From the NCBI RefSeq assembly GCF_902459465.1, contig NC_047072.1, positions 16,845,776 to 16,909,775 on the forward strand: a DNA stretch of 64,000 nt, in the 5' to 3' direction. The notes beneath the pieces are model-generated. The model was not told where the DNA came from and ran no database searches. It saw only the letters and a program-made list of their open reading frames with translations. Both the position numbers and the translations under genes were made by a program. This DNA is from Asterias rubens (lineage: Eukaryota; Echinodermata; Asteroidea; Forcipulatida; Asteriidae). Below are positions 11,061-21,500 of the stretch, piece after piece. Position 1 is the first letter of the stretch. Each line of letters opens with the position of its first letter.

Positions 11061-13039
11061 ATAACGAAAACAATGCCCCATTAAATATATTTTAATTATG
11101 CACTTGTGAAAAAGCTGAGGGACATGTGACATATGACAGGCTGGTCCTGGTGGCTAGTCACTGACAAGGTTAAAGGCGAACTCTGCATACATAAATGTAC
11201 GTTTGTACGTGTAATTTGAATAAAACTCATTATAATAAGTTACACTACTACACGTAATGTACCAACCCAAGGTTGTCCTATCCCCATAGATTTTAAGCCA
11301 TGTATAATTAAGCGTTGTGGTTGTTTTGCGTTTCTAAACTCAAGGATGGAATAATTAGTTTGGTATACATGTAACATGTGTAATTAAAGAATTATGGTTG
11401 AAAAAGTACACTGTAAACATTGTTTGACCATGGCTTGACACACCTGTAAACAAACAGCAACGTTTACAAAACTGAATTTATTTATTTTTTCTTCAAATTT
11501 ATAAATTGACATCTGTGCATTCACACTTTGGGTACATTCAACATACAATATTCAGTGTCTTGGCATAGTGCCTGGGGTGTGCTTTGGCAACAACAACCAG
11601 AAACAATTTTCTGACATAAAATTTTCAGTTTTAAAAACATTGTATCGTGCACCCCACAATGTCAAAACACCCCACGAGTACAGTTCCTACACCTGAAAAA
11701 CACCCCACAAAGTAGCACATGCGTAAACCTGCACAGTACATTTCCTTGTTACCTCTGAGGGCCTTTTTATCTTGTCATCAAAGAAATTCAACAACAATTA
11801 TAGGCCCTACATGTATGTATCCAAATCTAACCAGATGGCAAACCATAACTTTTGCATTGAATTACTTTTTGACTTCACTCCAAGGAACTTTTCCCCTTCT
11901 AATTTAGCTTTCTCCGTCCAAATTCATTAATCACGCTAATTTGACACTCAAGACAATACACCCAATAATTACAGCCTGTAGCCTACAACCGTCCTCAACT
12001 CAACATGGAATGAACCCTTTTCCTGCCATATTAATCATCAATTTGACATGGGCACTAATGTAAAGCGCTTAGAGAATTAAGTGTTAGTTATTAGGCCTTA
12101 TATAAATCGAAAGTTATTATTATTATTATAATTTGTACAATTATTTGAACAGCATAATTTTCAAGTTTACGATACGGACAACAACTGAGCTGAGTCAACG
12201 TGTACTTTGACCTGCGATATCCTCTGAAAGTTGAGTCCACTCTAGACTTTAGCTTCACAAGGGGAACAGTGGTCGTAAGTTCCAGACAACAAAGCGAAAA
12301 CAAACTGAGTAGCAGATGGCTAGCAATGAACTCCATCAAGTAAACAAACGAATTCCCCACAATGTTTCAAAGAAATTAAAATAACTTGTAAAGGACTGCG
12401 CTTCCATTGTGCGTCTAGCATTATTGGGTACAGAAAATTTAAATCAATTTATTCAATAAACCAGTCAATAAAACCATTGGTCATTAGTTAAATTTGAACA
12501 TTAAACTTTTAGGGGCATAAAATAAACACAAATATATGGCCTACGTGATCACTGGTAAAACACCGACAGTTTTACTAGCACAGTATAAGCCCAGTGCTCT
12601 ATTTCAAAACTAAAAACTTCTGAAACTTTGCATGGTGGAATACGATATGGAAAGGTTTGCGGTAACACCATGTACATGTATGACTATCTCTAATGAGTTG
12701 GGGTGGTTCTGAAATGAACCGCTGGTTTCAACTCGACGTTTCGATCAGTATACTCTGATCGTCTTCAGAAAGGTCAATCAAAAAATAAATCCTTAGTTTT
12801 CAGAGAAAATCCTATTAAGTTTGATCATAAAATGGTTTACAACAGCAAACTTACATTATGTGCTGGTATTTCAGCCTGCATGCAGTATGTTTTTGTGTAC
12901 AGTAAGAGAGCTGTATTTAATGAGCTAATTGATAAGTCACTAATTACAATAATCACGTGAAGGTAGAGAGATAAACAGATGAGTAATGACTAGCCTTACA
13001 TGTAGCTATAAGGCCAAATAAAAAATAATACCAGTTGAT
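11061..13039. other. Gene-free stretch
   Basis: No exon accepted. At 12055-12130 a short repeat ends in an (ATT)n run. A GTAAGT donor-like site at 12269 and open frames on both strands near 12160-12340 were considered and not called. At 12705-12790 lies the ACGTTTCGATC motif described in the findings. Confidence 0.4.
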
Positions 13040-13240
13040 CGTACCCTCCTTCATCCTTTTTTGAGGCCGCATCTTTTTTCTTTTTTTACATAGAAAAAAA
13101 AGAAATGTGGCCAGTTTGAATTAAAATCAAAAATTTCTTTGAAAGAAAATTTTTAAAAATAAAAATAAAAAAAAGGCCCTCATCCTCCCCTTTTTGGAAA
13201 AACCCAGACGATCAACTAGTATATTTTTTTACTTGGCCTA
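13040..13240. repeat. Family-5 poly-A/poly-T-cored repeat
   Basis: Contains GAGGCCGCATC, a T-rich/A-rich inverted pair, AAATGTGGCC, and a distal CCCTCCTTTTT-like block. Related copies, each with a xGGCCATTTTxAAAA core, are at 18930-19225, 24700-24885 and 42505-42740. Confidence 0.5.
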
Positions 13241-13888
13241 ACCTGTACACACCTGTTTGCTGCAGTGCCTCTTTTAGTATAGTTAGGTACAGTTTATGTC
13301 TGTCTCATACTGGACATGATACAAGTATGCCGCCAAGCAATAAACATCGGCAAGTTTTAAAAATCTGCATGTGCCAGCAATTTTAAGCATCAAAATAGAG
13401 TGGGCCGATTTATGTAATCTGGAGGGGAAAATGTATTATTTGCCATCTCTTGTGGTACAGCGTGGTACAGCTTCAGAGCATAACATTATAAAATGTTTTT
13501 CTAAAATTTTACTGTTTCACATTTTTATGTATTTTTAAGCAAAAAATCAGTTTATGGTCTGACAGTTCAACCCCAGTATATCAGAACTCATTATAAAAAA
13601 AATTGAAGAAAATCTACAAGTCTTGTTAGCTTTAAACTTTTCTACAGAGCCGGATATTGTTTAGAAGACCAGAGTTAAAAACGAGAAAAAACTTTACAGT
13701 CAGTTTAACAAGTTTGTTAAAATGTTTTCTACACCCATTCAAGTCAACAGTCTCATTTGCCAAACAATAGAATGTACTTCGATACCCAAACCACTTGAAA
13801 GATATTTTATCAGACGTAAAATCAGCTTTGTTTGTTTCAATTAATATCAGAGTAAATATTGATATTATTCACCTGAAGAACACAAAGA

Positions 13889-13955
13889 CCATCATGACTA
13901 GTCCGGTTGGAGTTTAACTGACCATCATGACTAGTCCGGTTGAAGTTTAACTAGC
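13889..13955 (+). repeat. Direct duplication, 31 bp unit
   Basis: The string GACCATCATGACTAGTCCGG followed by TTGGAGTTTAACT occurs twice in tandem with one base change (GGAG/GAAG). A recent small duplication. Confidence 0.85.
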
Positions 13956-14070
13956 CCGCCATTAAAATCACTGGCCTCAGGACTGTAGTCGTAGTCCACT
14001 GTTAAATTCCAGCCTTTTATTAATAGTACATTACGTCGTATTTAAAACAACAGAAAACACAAAAACAATG

Positions 14071-14376
14071 ACATGCCTGTATGCTTTGTTTTTGAAAGGG
14101 CAGTTACGCACCTTACTAAAGGGCACCCTATGAAGAAATTGTAGACTTCTACTGAGATCATTTCATAGGTACGAAGGCAATGACCAGGAGGCGTGGAGGC
14201 TCGCCTCTGTTTGGTGGCAAGGGCACACAGGCATTTTCTCCTTAGTAAAGGGCACCCTCAGAAGAGGAAATTGTAGATATCTACTGAGAGAGAGCATTTC
14301 AAAGACACCAAGGCAATGACCAGGGGATGCACAGGCAGTCACCTTCATTGCCTCCATGAAGTATCAGGCCTGAATA
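14071..14376. repeat. Family-3 repeat, internally duplicated
   Basis: The central part (GGGCACCCTATGAAGAAATT... AGGCAATGACCAGG) appears twice, at 14095-14215 and 14215-14345, before the single end GAAGTATCAGGCCTG. Confidence 0.75.
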
Positions 14377-15099
14377 TATTTTCATAACATGCCTAAACAA
14401 CACATCACGCATGAATTAGTACGATAAACAACCAGGACAATTGTAAGTAAAGTACTTATTATGTAGACAGTCAATGACAAAAATCCGTACAACGAACAAA
14501 ACATTACTTACCAAACAAGTCATTAAAAATCCAAGTTCACAACGATCTGAATACACATCCAACAGACAACAGCGTTTTTAAAAGCAAATTAAAACCCACG
14601 TCTGTCTACATCGACGCCATTAGACATTATCAATCAGATAACAATTGCATCAGGGTAAATCGGCAACACTGGCGCACGTGACAACTAAAGCATCATGGCC
14701 AAATTGAAAATCATATCAGATAAGGTCTGTACTTGAACTCTTTAAAGACTATAAACTTACAAGGATTTAGTCTGGTAAACAGTCCTTTGTGACGATGGAA
14801 GAACAAAGAGAGAGTGATGGTATGATTGCGTTTTTATTTTTTTGCAGACTAAAGCGTGATATCTGCTCATGCGTTGACTTGAGAAAATATTGATCTACAC
14901 TGTACGACTGGCGCGTGGAGTTTGATTTGGGGGCTAATGTTTGTATGTGTTGTATTCACCCATTTGTGAATACACTTGTTTTACCAACTCTGTCTAATGT
15001 GCACACAGTGTCTCGCAGACATGAGCAGATGTTCCAAGTGAATAATTAACAAAGTATTGACAAAATAGGGAGACCGCCATTATAACATGTGTAAATAAA
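14377..15099. other. Gene-free stretch with start-like site
   Basis: At 14795 ACGATGGAAGAACAAAGAG runs nine codons to a GTATGA donor-like site on the plus strand, downstream of a CACGTG E-box at 14673. Too short to accept as an exon. Otherwise AT-rich and featureless. Confidence 0.3.
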
Positions 15100-15268
15100 G
15101 GCCTGAATGTCTCGTTTTTGTAAAGGGCAAGGGCACCAAGGCATTTTCTCCTACATGTGTAAAGGGTACCCTGTGAGGAAATTGTAAATTTCTACTGGAA
15201 CATTTCAAGCGCACCAAGGCAATGACCAAGGGGCACACAAGCAATTGCCTAGTATTGCCGTGAAGTTT
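15100..15268. repeat. Family-3 dispersed repeat copy
   Basis: Runs from AAAGGCCTGAATGTCTCG to TTGCCTAGTATTGCCGTGAAG with GGGCAAGGGCACCAAGGCAT and TGAGGAAATTGTAAATTTCT in order. Confidence 0.8.
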
Positions 15269-15507
15269 TTTTATTTTTATGCAAGTCGCCCAAATCAAGG
15301 CTAAAAGCCACTCTAGGTTAAGGGCTACAAGGAAGAAAACATAGACATGCAGAAACTCAGTGGAGCTGAAGGTACATAATGTAGGAATTGACATTCCTCT
15401 TAAAAGATGGCAGATCATAGGATGAAGGGCAACGTGCACCAGGCAAGGAGTTCCAAAGAGATGCAGTATGAGTGAACAAGCTACTAAAGTTGCCTAACAA
15501 TACATGT

Positions 15508-15600
15508 AGGGTTGCAATAGCTCAGTTAGTAGAACCCTGGCACGTTAATCCAGAGGTCATTGGTTCAAATCCTGCTTGAGTAAATTAATCTTTGTTCAAA
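15508..15600 (+). repeat. tRNA-like SINE head
   Basis: Carries an A-box-like ATAGCTCAGTTAGTAGA and B-box GTTCAAATCC at tRNA spacing. Acceptor-stem pairing is lost. Similar heads lie at 33885-33985 and 57225-57370 on the other strand. Confidence 0.55.
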
Positions 15601-15699
15601 CCCAAATCATTTAAAATGCCAGGGGTCAATGAAGATCATCAACATACCAGTCACAATATCAACTTTTGAAAAGTGTGTTACGGACGACAATTCAAATTT

Positions 15700-16215
15700 A
15701 TGAGTTAATTAAATTTAATTTCCTTACATGTCATTGCCCTTACACCTCCAAAAGTACAAAAGATGCCGATGTTCCTACAGTAGAACCAAGTATTCCTTTT
15801 TGTTTCACCGTCCAATAGTTTGAAATCAAAACCAGTTGTAATCAAAGCCCAAGAATCATACTGTAGACAATACTTTTAAATGTTTCAAAATTTTAAAATT
15901 AAATTTCCTTACATGTCATCGCCCTCGATGCTCCAAAAGTACAAATGATGCCGATGCTCCGAGAATCAAGTATTCCAGTTTGTTTCGCAGTCCGATAGTT
16001 TGAAATCAAAACCGAGTTGTAACCAAAGCCCAAGACTGAGACAGTTCTTAGTTTTATGAGTTAATAATTTAAATTCCTTACATAAATTGCTGCTCTAAAC
16101 GTACAAATGATGCCGATGCTCCTAGAACCAAGTATTCCAGTTTATTTCGCCGTCCAATAGTTTGAAATAAAAACCAGTTGTATTAAAAGCCCAAGATTCA
16201 CTCTAGACTGTACTT
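15700..16215 (+). repeat. Three tandem ~180 bp repeats
   Basis: Three successive segments (from about 15700, 15890 and 16060) share CCTTACAT, AAGTACAAATGATGCCGATG, AAGTATTCCAGTTT, GTTTGAAATCAAAACC and AAAGCCCAAGA in the same order. Divergence between units is substantial, so the duplication is not recent. Confidence 0.85.
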
Positions 16216-16309
16216 CAATTATGAATCAAATGAGACAGTTCTTAGATAGATTGTACAGCATGTACAGTATTACATTCCAGATAAATCACTGCACACATTT
16301 CCTGATTCC

Positions 16310-16715
16310 TGTCACACTTCCTTCCTGGGTCAGTCCTTCCTGCACACAATTTTTTTCTGTTTGCAAAGACAATAAAAACTTCACTTTCAAGTTGTACGTG
16401 TCCTTTTACATCTGAGTTGATCGTATGACTTACGCATGTCTATCTGACCTGCAAATTTAACCAATGGCAACAACATAATAGTTGTAGTTCATGTTAATGA
16501 TGAAAGTTTAGGATGCGGGCTGGGTTTAGATTGCACACAATTTATTCCTGTTTGCCAAGACAATAAAAACTTCACTTTCAAGTTATGTAAACATCTCCTT
16601 TTACAGCATGACCTGCGTATTTCAGTGATGGCAACAACATAATATTATAGATCATGTAGTTGATGTCAACGATGAAAGTTTTGGATGTGGGCTGTGCTTG
16701 GATCATCTGTGATGA
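16310..16715 (+). repeat. Two tandem ~210 bp repeats
   Basis: CAATAAAAACTTCACTTTCA at 16369 recurs at 16560; GGCAACAACATAATA at 16465 recurs at 16629; GATGAAAGTTT recurs at 16500 and 16671 followed by a GGATGYGGGCTG block. This continues directly from the triple repeat at 15700-16215. Confidence 0.85.
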
Positions 16716-17202
16716 TCCCACATCGATGACAGACAACCTGTATCTCTGCCACCTAGTGTCAAACCAACCAACATGACCAAACCAGCACATCCTTGGCTTT
16801 CAACATTTAAACAGTCTGTGGCAACCCACCTTCAAACATGACTAGAACAAAAAGATCTTTTGATCTTCTTTATGTACATGACGTAATTCAGTGCATGGTG
16901 GACTTGAAACGGATGTTTTAGGTTAGTGCCCAATGTACATTAAGTATTCATCATGATCCGATCGCCATTTTTGGTGAATGAAGCTTGTTTCAGTCATTGG
17001 TCATCGTCATCAATGTTATGTCAGAGAGTTCTATTGACAACTTGCTGAGGTTGCAAATTGCAAGGTATTCTCCTTCCAAGAACACTGCAGAATGGCAGGT
17101 ACATACAGTAAGTACGTAGGCATGTCTGCATGAAGTACTGTTGATGCCCGACCACACAGGATGCATATCTTTAGGATTTTGCCTATTTTTTTTCTGTGGA
17201 TC
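16716..17202. other. Gene-free stretch
   Basis: No exon or repeat recognised. Confidence 0.4.
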
Positions 17203-17275
17203 AATTTGGTCTAGCGGTAGATCTCTCGACTTCGGAGTCAAAGGTCCCCGTTCGATTCCTACATGTAGGCAGAGA
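17203..17275 (+). repeat. tRNA-like sequence, probably a SINE head or tRNA relic
   Basis: TTTGGTCTAGCGGTAGATCT resembles a tRNA A box and CCGTTCGATTCCTAC a B box. The anticodon region ACTTCGGA is tRNA-Arg-like but neither the anticodon stem nor the acceptor stem pairs, so a functional tRNA is unlikely. Confidence 0.45.
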
Positions 17276-18929
17276 TGTCAGTATTTTGTTTACATTTGAC
17301 ATTTTCAAAATTGATAGGGGTTTAATTGGTAGCAGATATTTATCGATAACAAAATGCGCGCAGAATACGCCCACGCTCATTCAACCAATCGAGGGCGTGC
17401 ATTTTTATCGTTATCATTTTCGCTATCGTTATCGAGGCCTGTGTGACTGGGCCTTTATAATCAAAGAATGGCCGATCGTATACAACTGTACATTGTATAT
17501 CATCAGGTCTTTATATTAACACTAACAAACTAGAAATTGTATCCAAATGTTGAGTTAAAAAGTTGAGTAAAAGTGTTACCTACAGAAATGAGTGAGGTGA
17601 ATTGTAAACCGCCACTCCCCTCAAGTGATTGTTCAAATAAGATGACTATGCATGTGAAACTGTGTACACTTAGATTACTTCGGCATGTTTGGTCTTGATG
17701 GTCCAGTAATAATGATAAGCTAAAAGCCGTGGGTTTTGTTGATTTTCGTCCTAATTTGAGTCCTATTTTATAAACTAACTGAGCTTTTCAGTTAAACAAC
17801 ACAAACTTTGGCCAGACAGTTTTAATTTAATTCTACATTGTACAGATTTGCATCCTCGGCCACACCTGTTGTAACAAAAAGGCTATATATGAAACATTGT
17901 TGAGCATAGTTTTATTTGCACACCTCTTCACCATGCATGATGCTATGAACATAACCACAAAAAAGTAAGTGAGAAAATTAAAAAAATTGTAGAATATGTT
18001 CATGAACTGTGAGCAACTATCCAATGTACTGTTCATCCGCTTACATAAATTTGCATAATGTCAACATACGGTACTGTTTGCCTACGCAAAGTTTTTAAGC
18101 CAGGATTTGATATTAATAGGGTGTCAAAATTTGCTGGAAATTTAAAAACTGGGTCCAAATTGTGCACTTACAGTACGTACGGTACATGGGTGTCAACATT
18201 TAAAACAGGGTGTCCAAAAGATTCCCAGACACCCCTTCGGCTAACACTATAAGTACACAGTGTATGTCCCCACGCCCCTACATCCCGTAGTCATACAGCA
18301 GTCCGTCTGTGATTGCCTTTCTTCAAAGGTGTGGTCCTAGACATCAATACTTTCTCATTCATGACAGAAACCCAAAATCTAAAATTCCACATTTCAATCC
18401 GATCCTTCAATACTCACCCTAATAAATTACACGTTGAAAGCACATTTATTTACACACATATTTTGACGTCGACGTCACACCCTGGTAGTTATTATATAGA
18501 TTCCCGGAGATGAGCAGGTTGCAGTCGTGTACACAATTTAACGTCACGGTTAACCAGCCATGAACAACAACCATCAACCGATCCGCAACATCACCAAATT
18601 TATCCCCTCTTTCTGTATTGTAAATCCCTCAGAACAAAGAGGTACATGTAATCTCAAGATGGCCACACCTCTATCAAGATTCACATCTCGATGACTGCAT
18701 CAAAACGAAACTAGATTTTTCCTCTCACGCCTTTGAGAAAAAATAAATGTCCTCACTCCTCTCACTCTCTTTTTCTTTATCTCATAGAACGCAACGTGAT
18801 CAACTGACGCATTTGCACATGGCAGACTGCAGTTTGTCTGACTGAGCATGCGTATCCGTGGGCCGTTTCTATACACGCCACAGGAATATGTAAGACCAAA
18901 TAAAAATAAAAACATGTATAGCGTCAACA
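17276..18929. other. Gene-free stretch
   Basis: 17340-17450 holds a fragment (GCGCAGAATACGCCCACGCT, CATTCAACCAAT, and TATCGTTATC runs) related to the palindrome at 36720-36861. No exon accepted. Confidence 0.4.
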
Positions 18930-19225
18930 CTGCTTCCTTTTGAGGCCCTACCTCTTTTTTTTAATTCTTTTTTTGTAATTTTTTTTTTTTTTTTTTGAAT
19001 GAAAATATTACTATTATTTATTTATTTTCCTGTAAAAACAAAAAGAATCCTGTAAAAATAAAAAATAATTTCTTTGAGATGAAGACAATTTATTTGTTAA
19101 AGCCAAGCTGGTGGTCTTTAAAAATGTGTCGGGCGGCCATTTAAAAAAAAAAAATGAAAAAAAGGTTCCTTTTTGGTTTAAAAGCAGAATGCTAAACATG
19201 TTTTTTTTTATATTGGCCTGATGGT
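18930..19225. repeat. Family-5 poly-A/poly-T-cored repeat
   Basis: Starts TTTTGAGGCCCTACCTC, has long T runs, AATGTGTCGGGCGGCCATTT followed by an A run, then AAAGGTTCC. Matches the order of 24700-24885. Confidence 0.6.
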
Positions 19226-19389
19226 CTACTACACCAGACTGCTGCTTTACAGTAGGAATATTACGCCGGTCGTCGTCTGTATAGAGTAGACGTGTCTGAA
19301 TATAATTGTATGAAAGCTTCGTGTGTACTTGACCTAACCACGGTCTCGGCACATGCTCGATATTAAAGACTTGCCATCATGCATACCTG

Positions 19390-19695
19390 GATCATGTCTC
19401 TTTCATCGTTTTATTTATAAGAGACAAATTTGTTTTGACTTTTTGCCTTTATCAATGAGCATTTAAAATAAAAAATGTAATAAATATTGCCGCATAAGTA
19501 ATAAAATACTATACAAAATATACAGTAATTTATTATTTGTTGTAGCATGTCCCTTTCATCATTTTATTTATAAGAGACAAAGTTGTTTTGACTCTTTGCT
19601 TTTATTGAGGAGCATTTAAAATTCAAAATGTAATAAAATTATTGTAAAACTAATAAAATACTATAGTATTTTATTAGTATGAATTGTATGGTATT
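19390..19695 (+). repeat. Two tandem ~153 bp repeats plus inverted end
   Basis: TCATTTTATTTATAAGAGAC at 19558 repeats 19405 with one change, and TAATAAAATACTATA ends both units. The second unit is followed by its inverted complement TATAGTATTTTATTAG, giving a hairpin. Confidence 0.8.
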
Positions 19696-20131
19696 TTATT
19701 AGTTTTGCAATGCTATACATTGAGTTGTAAATAATCTGTAGGAGTGCAAGTATCCATACAAATTTAATCTTTTGTGCAATGTTCAGTGAGTAAGGTAGCT
19801 GTATTGCTCTTGGCCATATTATTACAATCACCCATTAATTGCGTTCTACAACGACAACAAACTGCCCCAATACATTTTGAGCTGAATCCATCAATAATAT
19901 TTAATGTAATTTACATAAAATGTATGGTAAAATTAACTGAAGGCAGACGGTCTGTTCTACTCGTATGCAATATAAAAACAAAGTGAATAATGGAACATTT
20001 GTAATGTCTAAAAGGTGATTGCCAAGGACTATAAAAAAAGAAACACTTTCAGGTACAATCATCATAAAAATTAGGTGGAACACTTGAACATTTTTGGTTT
20101 ACATTAATTTCTACAAAACTAGTCAATTATG

Positions 20132-20240
20132 CTCTTAAAGGGGCCCGACATTTTCATTCCTGAAGAGGCATGGCAGTTTTCCTCTTAAAGGGGCCCGACA
20201 TTTTCATTCCTGAAGAGGCATGGCAGTTTTCCTCTTGTAT
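20132..20240 (+). repeat. Exact 50 bp tandem duplication
   Basis: The unit starting CTCTTAAAGGGGCCCGACAT at 20132 is repeated exactly at 20182 and begins a third time at 20232. Recent. Confidence 0.9.
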
Positions 20241-20349
20241 AAGGGCCATTTCTATGAGGCAGACATCAATCATTTTTTTTGCAAAGGCCACCACAGAAAG
20301 TGCATAGGGCACCGGAAAGAAACTAGTCTTACAGTATGCAATACACTTG

Positions 20350-20521
20350 TAGCATGCAATGCTTCAGTTTTTAAAGGGCAAGGGCACCAAGGCATTTTCT
20401 CCGTGGTAAAGTGCACCCTATGAGGAAATTGTAAATTTCTCCTCATTTCAAGGGCACCAAGGCAATGACAAGGAGGCATGGATGCCTTTGTTGCCTCCAA
20501 GAAGTACATGTATCAGGTCTG
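20350..20521. repeat. Family-3 dispersed repeat copy
   Basis: GGGCAAGGGCACCAAGGCAT, TATGAGGAAATTGTAAATTT and CAAGGGCACCAAGGCAATGA in order, ending ATCAGGTCTG. Confidence 0.85.
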
Positions 20522-20542
20522 ACAGCACATGGTACGTGCATT

Positions 20543-20930
20543 TTAAAGACACTGATGGACACTATTGGTAACTGTCAAAGACCAGTCTTCTCACTTGGTG
20601 TATCTCATCAAGCACAAAATAACAAACCTGTAAAAATTTGAGCTCAATTGGTTGTCGAAGTTGCGAGATAATAACGAAAGAAAAAAGCACCCTTGTCACA
20701 CGAAGTTGTGTGCTTTTAGATGGTTGATTTCGAGACCTCAAGTTCTAAATATGAGGTCTCCAAATCAAATTCATGGAAAATTACTTCTTTCTCGACAACT
20801 ATGTCACTTCAGAGGGAGCTGTTTCTCACAATGTTTTATACTGTCAACCTCTCCCCGTTACTCGTCACCAAGTAAGGTTTTATTCTAATAATTATTTTGA
20901 GTAATTACCAATAGTGTCCACTGCCTTTAA
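20543..20930 (-). repeat. Family-1 TIR element
   Basis: Starts TTAAAGACACTGATGGACAC and ends ATAGTGTCCACTGCCTTTAA. Internal landmarks in inverted order, including TCAGAGGGAGCTGTTTCTCA. Confidence 0.88.
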
Positions 20931-21301
20931 ATTATCCATGATTTGACCATCTTTTGCTCAATATGGCATGTACATCATCATGGAGCAATGAATATCATGT
21001 ACCATGATCTACATGAAAACAAAGTTCCCCTCACCTCTGACATTATAAACCACACAAGCAAATACAGTTGCCTCTACATACTTCTACTAACCCTGATGTG
21101 AAATTCCAAATCCCACATCCTGTATGTCGTTAATTCAATTAAAGGTAATGGAATTAGAGCTGTTAGTGATCGCATTAATTAATCAGTCATCAAATATTAA
21201 ATTTGAGCAGAGACTGTTTCTTTCCCCGTTTCTGGTCATGGCAATGTCAGGGTATGTACTATGATTATAACTTTATATATCATGACTTTTTCATTAAACT
21301 G

Positions 21302-21500
21302 TTAAAGGAACACATTGCCTTGGATCGGATGAGTTGGTCTTTGAAAAGCGTTTGAAATTGTTTGTTATGAAATCCATATGGTAGTTGGAAAGATATTTTA
21401 AAAGTAGAATTCAATGATCCACACAAGTATCACTCGAAATTGCACGGTTTTCCTATTACGTCACGAACTAACACTGTCAGCCATTTTATGGAGTCAAAAT
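21302..21500. repeat. Family-2 palindromic element, one arm
   Basis: Left arm only: TTAAAGGAACACATTGCCTT, AAAAGTAGAATTCAATGATC, and AACTAACACTGTCAGCCATT. The mirrored right arm is missing. Confidence 0.75.

Noticed and set aside
12091-12360. Minus-strand open frame with a signal-peptide-like start (SHLLLSLFSLCC) and a plus-strand exon-like segment ending in GTAAGT
   Set aside because: The two readings compete, the plus-strand acceptor has no pyrimidine tract, and the minus frame runs into an (ATT)n repeat. Neither could be supported.
14795-14819. Nine-codon first exon with donor on the plus strand
   Set aside because: Too short to be meaningful without a downstream exon.
17203-17275. tRNA-Arg(TCG) gene
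   Set aside because: A and B boxes are present but the acceptor and anticodon stems do not pair.
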